Shown one piece after another: positions 1-5,182 of a stretch of 5,182 nucleotides of DNA. The position numbers were made by a program, and so were the translations under genes. Source of the DNA: Spirochaetia bacterium (lineage in GTDB: Bacteria > Spirochaetota > Leptospiria > Leptospirales > Leptonemataceae); assembly GCA_029880625.1 (NCBI GenBank), contig JAOUOA010000253.1, positions 1 through 5,182 on the forward strand, given 5' to 3'. Every line of letters starts with the position of its first letter. Within the stretch, counting starts at the first letter, position 1. Under the pieces are notes generated by a model. The model did not search any database, was not told the origin of the DNA, and saw only the letters and a list, made by a program, of their open reading frames with translations.

Positions 1-1709
1 AGTTCTTTTACAACTCTGTCCTTTTCTTCGTCAGTATAGGCATAAAAAGATTTTTTTCCGCTTTTAACAAGATAAAGAGGCGGTTGCGCAATATAAAGAT
101 AGCCGTTATCTACAATTCCGCGCATTTTTTTATAAAAGAAAGTAAGAAGTAGAGTCCGAATATGCGAACCGTCAACATCGGCATCTGTCATGATGATGAT
201 TTTATGGTATCGGAGTTTTTTCATTTCTTCATCTTCATTTCCCGGACTGATGCCCAGAGCCATGATCAGGGTTTTGATTTCATCATTATTAAGAATTGCG
301 TCGTCTCTTGCTTTCAGAACATTCAGGATTTTTCCTTTCAGGGGAAGGATTGCCTGGTAATTCCGGTTTCGACCCTGTTTTGCAGAGCCGCCTGCAGAAT
401 CTCCCTCTACTATAAAAATTTCGCAAAGCGCCGGATCTTTTTCTGCACAGTCGGCAAGCTTGCCGGGAAGACCTCCCCCTTCGAGAACGCCTTTTCGTTT
501 GGTTACCAGTTCCCGTGCTTTTCTGGCAGCTTCGCGGGCTTTGCTTGAAAGAATGCATTTTTCAAGGATGGGTTTTATTTCTGCAGGGTTTTCTTCAAAA
601 AAAAGACTGAGTTTTTCTGCTACGATCTGCTGAACCAGCCCTTTTACTTCTGCATTGACCAGTTTTTCCTTGGTCTGAGAATTAAACTGGGGTTCCGGTA
701 ATTTAACGGAAAGAACGCAGATGAGTCCTTCCCGCACATCATCGCCGGAAAGATTTCCACCTGTGGATTTTTTTTTGAGGGCTTCTTCCTTTTTGAGATA
801 ATCGTTCAGGGTGCGGGTAAGAGCGGTTCGGAATCCTTCCAGGTGTGTCCCGCCCAGGTTGTTATTGATCCCGTTTGTGAAACAGAATACCTGTTCATTC
901 TGGGAATCCGTATATATCATTGCGATTTCGCAGCGGACTTTTTCAGCCTGACCTTCAAAATGGATGATTTTTTTGTGCAGTTTGTGTTTTTTTTCCAGAA
1001 GTTTTTCTACAAACTGGTTAATGCCGCCTTCATAGAAAAAACTGTCGTGCCTTTCTTCATTTCCGCGTTTGTCATTAATATTGATCCTGAGTCCGCGGTT
1101 TAAAAATGCAATTTCTTCGAAGCGGTTTCTGAGCTGTGAATAACTGAATTCTGTAGTTGTAAAAATCCCTGCATCAGGTTTGAAACGGACCGTTGTTCCG
1201 CGTTTCTCAGAATCCCGGTTCACGGCAACGGGAGCATCGGGCGTACCCTGATGATATTTCTGATAAAAAACCTGGCCTTCATGGTGGACTTCAGCTTCCA
1301 GCCATTCGGAAAGGGCATTTACTACAGATACGCCTACTCCGTGAAGACCGCCGCTGATTTCGTAAGCGCCGTCTCCAAATTTGCCGCCTGCATGGAGTTT
1401 GGTCATTACGACTTCAAGTGTGGAAACTCCAGCATCCGGATGGATTCCTGTTGGAATTCCGCGTCCGTCATCGTGGATTTCAATAATGTTATCAGGAAGA
1501 ATTGCAACATCAATCGTTGTTGCATAACCGGCCATAGCTTCGTCTACACCGTTATCAATGACTTCGTAAACCATTTTATGAAGTCCGGTTGTATCCTGTG
1601 TGCCGATGTACATGCCCGGCCTTTTCCGTACAGCTTCAAGTCCTTCGAGGATTTTGATTTTACCGGCATGATAGTCGCCGGGATGTTTTTTATTTGCAGG
1701 TTCTGACAT
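1..1709 (-). CDS. gyrB: DNA gyrase subunit B, 5' part (3' end beyond left edge)
   Basis: GyrB is the ATPase subunit of DNA gyrase, which introduces negative supercoils as an A2B2 complex with GyrA in the cytoplasm. The frame is open from ATG at 1709 to the left edge, giving 569 codons without a stop. The GHKL ATPase comes first: catalytic Glu49 and Asn53 in EVIDN, the DxGxG motif at 80-84, the GGLHGVG ATP lid at 120-126, GTTVRF at 171-176, and an SQTKEKL loop before the TOPRIM domain. TOPRIM shows EGDSAGGSA from Glu435 and DADVDG with Asp509, Asp511 and Asp513. PGKLADC and the EGDSAGGSAKQG block favour GyrB over ParE. The quinolone-related residues Asp437 and Lys458 (E. coli 426 and 447) are unaltered. 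Tyr149 sits at the E. coli Arg136 position. The C-terminal end is missing, so I cannot say whether the gene has the short form or the long E. coli form. A weak AGG lies 5 bases before the ATG. The next gene upstream is dksA, 77 bases away. Confidence 0.97.
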   Translation of the reverse strand, partial: MSEPANKKHPGDYHAGKIKILEGLEAVRKRPGMYIGTQDTTGLHKMVYEVIDNGVDEAMAGYATTIDVAILPDNIIEIHDDGRGIPTGIHPDAGVSTLEVVMTKLHAGGKFGDGAYEISGGLHGVGVSVVNALSEWLEAEVHHEGQVFYQKYHQGTPDAPVAVNRDSEKRGTTVRFKPDAGIFTTTEFSYSQLRNRFEEIAFLNRGLRININDKRGNEERHDSFFYEGGINQFVEKLLEKKHKLHKKIIHFEGQAEKVRCEIAMIYTDSQNEQVFCFTNGINNNLGGTHLEGFRTALTRTLNDYLKKEEALKKKSTGGNLSGDDVREGLICVLSVKLPEPQFNSQTKEKLVNAEVKGLVQQIVAEKLSLFFEENPAEIKPILEKCILSSKAREAARKARELVTKRKGVLEGGGLPGKLADCAEKDPALCEIFIVEGDSAGGSAKQGRNRNYQAILPLKGKILNVLKARDDAILNNDEIKTLIMALGISPGNEDEEMKKLRYHKIIIMTDADVDGSHIRTLLLTFFYKKMRGIVDNGYLYIAQPPLYLVKSGKKSFYAYTDEEKDRVVKE

Positions 1710-1752
1710 TTTTGCCTGATCTAAGAGATTGATTTTGTCGCGTTTATGTCAT

Positions 1753-1761
1753 ATTGTAGCA
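1753..1761 (-). promoter_or_regulatory. Extended -10 promoter for gyrB
   Basis: Read on the minus strand, this site is TGC followed by TACAAT. It is an extended -10 element (TGn) with a hexamer matching TATAAT at five of six positions. No good -35 box lies 16-18 bases upstream, which is normal for extended -10 promoters. Transcription would start near 1746 and give a leader of about 37 bases before the gyrB ATG. The site is in the short gap between dksA and gyrB, so gyrB could be expressed without dksA. This is a call by eye. Confidence 0.5.
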
Positions 1762-1786
1762 GGCTCTTAAATCTGAAAGAAAAAAA

Positions 1787-2140
1787 TCAGGCGTTCTTTT
1801 TCTGTTTTTCAAGCTGCTCGGCAAATTCAATTGTATAGGGAGTCCATGGAATTGCATTCAATCTTGCTTCAGGGATATTTTTTCCCGTACCTTCACATAC
1901 ACCATAGGTCCCTTTATCAATTTTTTCAAGAGCAATATCAATTTGCTTCAGGGTATCAATTTCAATGTCAGAAAGCCGATTTAAAAGTTCATTATTAATG
2001 ACAACTTCAGCCAGATCAACCAGGTCGCCCTGTTCAGTCGAATCTGCCATGAATTCCTGTTCAAATTCAAGATCTTTGAGGATTTCAACTCTCGCTTCCT
2101 GAAGTTTATCTTTGAATTTTTTTAATTTTACTTTATCCAT
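1787..2140 (-). CDS. dksA: DksA/TraR-family RNA polymerase-binding regulator with degenerate zinc finger
   Basis: This 117-residue protein belongs to the DksA/TraR family, whose members enter the RNA polymerase secondary channel and, with ppGpp, alter transcription of rRNA and biosynthetic genes. The N-terminal part (about 1-75) is charged and helical, as expected for the coiled coil. Its tip keeps the DxxDxA motif as D39-L-V-D42-L-A44, matching the functional Asp71/Asp74/Ala76 tip of E. coli DksA. The C-terminal part has the family signature GTYGVCEGTGKNIPEARLNAIP (in pieces, 77-98), but only Cys82 of the four zinc cysteines remains. Position 85 is Thr, and the second pair is absent from YTIEFAE. 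The fold probably holds without zinc. It is shorter than E. coli DksA (151 residues), mainly at the N-terminus. The Shine-Dalgarno is weak (GACGGG about 5 bases before the ATG). gyrB lies downstream on the same strand and the phasin-like gene diverges upstream. The family call is firm. The use of the symbol dksA rather than a paralogue name is less certain. Confidence 0.9.
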   Translation of the reverse strand: MDKVKLKKFKDKLQEARVEILKDLEFEQEFMADSTEQGDLVDLAEVVINNELLNRLSDIEIDTLKQIDIALEKIDKGTYGVCEGTGKNIPEARLNAIPWTPYTIEFAEQLEKQKKNA

Positions 2141-2215
2141 AATTCCCGTCTCTTTCTGCTTTTCTTTTTTATTTTACCCATAGTGAGAAAAATATATTTT
2201 ACTGACTTTTATAAA

Positions 2216-2244
2216 GTTATAAAGATTTCACAAAAAATGGTAAA
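2216..2244 (-). promoter_or_regulatory. Candidate sigma70-type promoter for dksA
   Basis: On the minus strand, TTTACC (2239-2244) and TATAAC (2216-2221) are separated by 17 bases. They match the -35 and -10 consensus at four and five of six positions. Transcription would begin near 2209 and leave an untranslated leader of about 69 bases. The region is very AT-rich, so chance matches are likely and the call is tentative. Confidence 0.4.
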
Positions 2245-2263
2245 TATATAGTTGGCCCGTCAT

Positions 2264-2293
2264 TTGAAAAGTTTTTTTTTTACCGATTATAAA
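2264..2293 (+). promoter_or_regulatory. Candidate sigma70-type promoter for the phasin-like gene, with T10 in the spacer
   Basis: TTGAAA (2264-2269) and TATAAA (2288-2293) each match the -35 and -10 consensus at five of six positions. The spacer is 18 bases, one longer than ideal, and contains an unbroken run of ten T (2272-2281). Transcription would start near 2300, about 43 bases before the ATG at 2343. The -35 box is about 20 bases from that of the divergent dksA promoter, so both may share regulators. A second T run (T8, 2302-2309) lies in the leader. Confidence 0.55.
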
Positions 2294-2331
2294 ATCCTTG
2301 CTTTTTTTTGCGATGCACTAAGAGTATCACC

Positions 2332-2336
2332 AGGAG
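2332..2336 (+). promoter_or_regulatory. Ribosome binding site of the phasin-like gene
   Basis: AGGAG ends 6 bases before the ATG at 2343. It is the clearest Shine-Dalgarno sequence in the window and fixes the start of this gene. Confidence 0.8.
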
Positions 2337-2342
2337 CTTTTC

Positions 2343-2789
2343 ATGATTGATAAAAATTTGAAAGATTTACTGGATGCAGGCCTTGGGCTGTTCAAGCTTG
2401 GAGAGGGGAAAATTCAGGAGATCGTTTCAGACCTGGAAAAGAATTTCAATCAGCTGAAGGAAAAGGGGGCTGAAGATCATTCTGAAGCGGCAGTCAGGCT
2501 CAGAGAACTTCTGACCCGTACCATGAAAGATGTAAGAAATGTAACCGACCAGGCAGAAAAAAACCTGAATTCTTTTCTGAATGAAGCTAAAAATAATACC
2601 AGTATCACCATGCAGAACTTTAAAGATTTTGCAGGTGAGAAAAATATAAATGATTTTAATGCAAAAATGAATGAAATTGCAAATCACATTCTAAAAAGAC
2701 CGGCGGATCCTTCCGATTCCCCGGATGATCCCAAACAAAATCCTCCGGATCAAGAGCAAAATTCAGAAGAAGAACCGATTAAGGATTAA
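2343..2789 (+). CDS. Small phasin-like coiled-coil protein
   Basis: This 148-residue protein has no Cys, no Trp, no signal peptide and no full membrane segment. The N-terminus (about 5-42) pairs a Leu/Gly stretch, LLDAGLGLFKLGEGKIQEIV, with an amphipathic helix. That pattern is typical of the phasin / polyhydroxyalkanoate-granule regulator (PhaF/PhaI-like) family. Residues about 45-117 look like further amphipathic helix. The last 30 or so residues are rich in Pro, Asp, Glu and Gln and should be a disordered acidic tail, unlike the basic Ala/Lys-rich DNA-binding tail of Pseudomonas PhaF. Phasins coat PHA granules, but many genomes carry phasin-like proteins without known granules, and no pha synthase or depolymerase gene is visible here. 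The gene has its own promoter and a strong ribosome site, diverges from dksA and converges on pheT with an 11-base gap. The coding call is strong. The phasin assignment is by pattern only and could instead be a generic coiled-coil or apolipoprotein-like protein. Confidence 0.85.
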   Translation: MIDKNLKDLLDAGLGLFKLGEGKIQEIVSDLEKNFNQLKEKGAEDHSEAAVRLRELLTRTMKDVRNVTDQAEKNLNSFLNEAKNNTSITMQNFKDFAGEKNINDFNAKMNEIANHILKRPADPSDSPDDPKQNPPDQEQNSEEEPIKD

Positions 2790-2800
2790 GAAAATTAATT

Positions 2801-5182
2801 TCAGCGCAGGGGAAATCCTGCTTTTTCCAGCTGCTGAATAATGGAATCAAGAATGCTCTGCAGTCTTTCACCGGGAAGCGTTCCTGTATCAATTCCACAT
2901 TGAACCTCATAACTTGCCGACTTTTTATCTTCAGGCAGGGGCTCCCCTCTGTAAATGGTAAGAAGGCGAAGATCCCGGATTTCCTGAATCTCCATTTCCC
3001 GGATCATCTGAAGCGGCAATGCCGTAGATTCGTCATCATTCATTACAATTGAAAATTCAAAACGAGAATCTGGATAGACGGATGGCGGATGATAGGATTC
3101 GATTTTTCTGCTTTTTTCTTTTGCAAGGTACATTTGATCAAGATTCAGATCTGCTGCCAGGCAGGGCCGTTTGAGGCCAAACTGTTTTTCAAACGAAGGA
3201 TGAAGGATTCCTGCATATCCGTAGATTGAATCTTCATTTTTGAATTTTACACAACATCCGGGGTGGAGAAAAACAGGAACCTCATTTTCCATGCACAGAT
3301 TCATACTCCATTCCTGATTTAAAAGTTCTGACATCAATCTTTCCAGATAAGATCTGAAATTTAAAAAATCCTGAAAAATCATGAAATCGTCTTTATGGAT
3401 CTTTTTTTCTTTTGAAGCAGGAGGCATGTGTATGATGCTGATCTGTTTTTTCTCAACGGGAAGATCCTCTTTGTTTTTTTCGGGCATGAAAATTCTTCCC
3501 AGTTCAAACAGACGAACATTGTCAAACCTGTCCTGGTTGGATGCTGTCTGTTTGAGAAGTCCGGGTATCTGACTGACGCGAAGGACATCCATATCGGACT
3601 GTACCGGATTTTTTAATTTTACGCCTTTCAGGGAAAACAGCTGATTTTCCTCTTCTGATGCGAATGAATAATTGTATGTTTCTGTAAATCCTCCGCCGTA
3701 GGACAGATGCAGTTTAATCTGCCTTTCAAAGGAATGCATTTCATGCCGGGGAATGGTTAAGGTTTCTCCGGGTGGAGGAGTGGGTTCAATATTGTCGTAG
3801 CCGTAGATCCTGCCCAGCTCTTCAATGATATCTTCAGGAATCGTGATGTCATATTGAGACCGATAGGCGGGAGCGGTGATGTTAAAAACAATGTCATCTT
3901 CAGAATTTTTAGCTGTCTTTTTTTTAGAAGATTTCGCAGTGTTTGATCTTCCGGTCGTTTTTACTTCAAAATTAAGAGAAGTAAGCGTTTTTATGGTTTC
4001 TGTTTGACTGATAGAAAATCCCAGCCGGTCTCTAATTTCTTTTAAAGAAATTTTAATTTTACTTTGAATTTCTTTTTCCGGAGATTCTCCAGTGATTTTG
4101 CCTGTTTTCATATCCGGACAGGAAAGAGAGATTAGTTCAGCAAGACGCGCAAGAGCAGGTTTTGCTTTGGCAGGATCCTGTCCTTTTTCAAAACGAACAG
4201 CAGAATCTGTCCGGAGCTGCACAGCGGATAGGGTTTTTCTGATTTTTTCACGCGGGAAGGTAGCGGATTCAAGAAAAAGCGATGAGGTATTCTCTGAGAT
4301 GCCTGAATCCAGTCCTCCCATAATGCCGCCCAGCGCCACAGGAACTCCTTTTTTTCCGTCCAGGATTAAAATGCTTCCTTCAGGAACGTTTCGCTCCACT
4401 TCGTCCAGGGTTGTAAAAGATGCGAGTGTTTTTGTTTCAGAAAGAGCAACGCTGACGGTATCTTTTTTAAGTTTTTCCGCATCGAACGTATGATTGGGCT
4501 GTCCCAGCTCCAGCATGGTGTAATTGGATGCGTCGACAATATTATTGATCGGTTTCTGCCCTGTATTGATCAGCCGGATCTGCATCCAGAGCGGAGATGG
4601 CTGAACGGTAATTCCGGAACAATGCATCCCATAATAGGCTTTTGCAGCTCCCTTTTCAATATGGATTGTTTTTGCAGGCAAAGATGCATTTGCTTTTGGA
4701 AATTTTGTTTCAAGAGGGCTGTATTTAATTTTTTTATGAAATATAGATGCGATTTCTCTTGCGAATCCAAAATGGCACCAGAGGTCGGGCCTGTGCGTTA
4801 TGGATTTGTTGTCAATTTCAATGATGGTATCTGTAATTCCCGGAAACACTTCTGAAAGCGGCATTCCCGGCTTTACGGAAGAGTCGAGAATCAAGAGGCC
4901 TTCAGATGCTCCTGTAAGAGAATCAATTCCGAGTTCTGAAGAAGAGCAGAGCATCCCCGGTGATTCAACTCCGCGAATGCTTGTTTTCTTAATTTCAAAA
5001 ATTCCTTTTTCCGAAGGGATTTTTGATCCAATCATGGCAAGGGGGACCGTAAGATTTTCTTCTGCATTGGGAGCGCCGCAGACAATTTCCATTTTTTTCC
5101 TGCCTGTGTCCACGGTGCAGATCGAGAGCTTTTCCGCATTTGGATGCTTCTGTCTGGATATAATTTTTGCGGAAATAATAGC
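2801..5182 (-). CDS. pheT: Phenylalanyl-tRNA synthetase beta subunit, 5' end beyond right edge
   Basis: PheT pairs with PheS to charge tRNA-Phe; the beta subunit binds tRNA and proofreads mischarged Tyr. Of it, 793 residues are visible, counted from the right edge. The frame runs through that edge, and KHPNAEKLSICTVD near the edge matches the tRNA-binding OB fold about 60 residues into E. coli PheT, so roughly 45-50 residues are missing. An internal GTG at 5113 is not the start. Domains in order: OB fold (1 to about 115, with EIVCGAPNA); B3/B4 editing domain (about 165-345, with GGIMGG at 285-290, LESA at 304-307 and RTDSAVRFEKG at 324-334); B5 (about 375-470, ending EELGRIYGYDNI); catalytic-like core (about 480-690, with HPG); FDX-ACB anticodon-binding domain (about 697-793, with YRGEPLPEDKKS). 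A Lys/Ser-rich linker of about 20 residues (about 410-429) interrupts B5. pheS is expected just upstream, outside the window. The gene converges on the phasin-like gene. All five domains look intact. Confidence 0.97.
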   Translation of the reverse strand, partial: AIISAKIISRQKHPNAEKLSICTVDTGRKKMEIVCGAPNAEENLTVPLAMIGSKIPSEKGIFEIKKTSIRGVESPGMLCSSSELGIDSLTGASEGLLILDSSVKPGMPLSEVFPGITDTIIEIDNKSITHRPDLWCHFGFAREIASIFHKKIKYSPLETKFPKANASLPAKTIHIEKGAAKAYYGMHCSGITVQPSPLWMQIRLINTGQKPINNIVDASNYTMLELGQPNHTFDAEKLKKDTVSVALSETKTLASFTTLDEVERNVPEGSILILDGKKGVPVALGGIMGGLDSGISENTSSLFLESATFPREKIRKTLSAVQLRTDSAVRFEKGQDPAKAKPALARLAELISLSCPDMKTGKITGESPEKEIQSKIKISLKEIRDRLGFSISQTETIKTLTSLNFEVKTTGRSNTAKSSKKKTAKNSEDDIVFNITAPAYRSQYDITIPEDIIEELGRIYGYDNIEPTPPPGETLTIPRHEMHSFERQIKLHLSYGGGFTETYNYSFASEEENQLFSLKGVKLKNPVQSDMDVLRVSQIPGLLKQTASNQDRFDNVRLFELGRIFMPEKNKEDLPVEKKQISIIHMPPASKEKKIHKDDFMIFQDFLNFRSYLERLMSELLNQEWSMNLCMENEVPVFLHPGCCVKFKNEDSIYGYAGILHPSFEKQFGLKRPCLAADLNLDQMYLAKEKSRKIESYHPPSVYPDSRFEFSIVMNDDESTALPLQMIREMEIQEIRDLRLLTIYRGEPLPEDKKSASYEVQCGIDTGTLPGERLQSILDSIIQQLEKAGFPLR
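2806..2826 (+). terminator. Intrinsic terminator of the phasin-like gene, inside the pheT 3' end
   Basis: On the plus strand GCAGG (2806-2810) pairs with CCTGC (2817-2821) around a six-base loop, and five T follow directly (2822-2826). The stem is only five base pairs but mostly G-C. It begins 16 bases after the stop of the phasin-like gene and overlaps the last codons of pheT on the other strand. The minus strand reads the same hairpin without an adjacent U tract, so it is unlikely to terminate pheT. Confidence 0.5.

Noticed and set aside
768..776. A9 run in gyrB as a frameshift or phase-variation site
   Set aside because: It encodes Lys-Lys-Lys in a normal frame with conserved sequence on both sides. 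An essential gene is an unlikely phase-variable target, and no frameshift stimulators are visible.
162..1706. Open frames on the plus strand opposite gyrB (162-548, 843-1103, 1251-1706)
   Set aside because: They lie antisense to an unmistakable GyrB frame, have no ribosome sites and translate to Phe/Cys-rich sequence typical of a reverse-strand shadow.
1770..1805. Intrinsic terminator after dksA
   Set aside because: A T run follows the stop codon, but the only stem available is AGAAAAA with TTTTTCT around a long loop. It is almost all A-U and too weak to call.
2792..2801. Perfect palindrome AAATTAATTT between the phasin-like gene and pheT
   Set aside because: It has no loop, is all A/T in an AT-rich gap, and overlaps the pheT stop. 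A chance origin is most likely.
3381..4855. Plus-strand open frames inside pheT, including 4092-4493 and 4490-4855
   Set aside because: They are antisense to well-conserved PheT domains, lack ribosome sites and resemble no family I know.
5111..5113. GTG at 5113 as the pheT start
   Set aside because: The same frame continues upstream to the window edge with the conserved HPNAEKL segment of the tRNA-binding domain, so the GTG encodes an internal Val.
1..5182. Mobile elements, CRISPR arrays, tRNA, rRNA, riboswitch or defence genes
   Set aside because: I saw no repeat-spacer pattern, inverted terminal repeats, transposase or integrase motifs, or structured RNA signatures on either strand.

Overview
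The window holds four genes: two whole and two cut by the window edges. All read as chromosomal core or near-core genes. From left to right they are the 5' part of gyrB (minus strand, running off the left edge), a complete DksA/TraR-family regulator gene (minus), a complete small phasin-like gene (plus), and most of pheT (minus, its 5' end beyond the right edge). I see no transposase, integrase, phage gene, CRISPR array, tRNA or rRNA. The window looks like ordinary bacterial housekeeping sequence with some unusual details, and I found no new multi-gene system in it.

The organism is a bacterium with moderately AT-rich DNA and many A/T homopolymer runs. The GyrB N-terminus, the one-cysteine DksA and the phasin-like protein remind me most of spirochaetes, possibly Leptospirales relatives. 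That is an impression from memory, not a placement; a GyrB or PheT tree would settle it.

Layout: gyrB (1-1709) follows dksA (1787-2140) after a 77-base gap that carries a good extended -10 promoter, so gyrB can be transcribed alone or by readthrough from dksA. The 202-base gap 2141-2342 is the only sizeable intergenic region. It appears to hold two divergent sigma70-type promoters with their -35 boxes about 20 bases apart, one for dksA and one for the phasin-like gene. The phasin-like gene (2343-2789) converges on pheT (2801-5182) with only 11 bases between stop codons. A compact intrinsic terminator for it appears to lie inside the last codons of pheT.

Functionally, gyrB (supercoiling), pheT (phenylalanyl-tRNA synthesis and proofreading) and dksA (control of RNA polymerase during starvation) are growth-related genes. 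The phasin-like protein suggests a link to polyhydroxyalkanoate granules or another helical-protein role, but nothing else here confirms it. The points most worth following are a T10 tract inside the promoter spacer of the phasin-like gene, a DksA that has lost three of four zinc cysteines but keeps its acidic tip, a Tyr in GyrB where E. coli has the coumarin-contact Arg136, and a Lys-rich linker in PheT that contains an in-frame A AAA AAG slippery heptamer.
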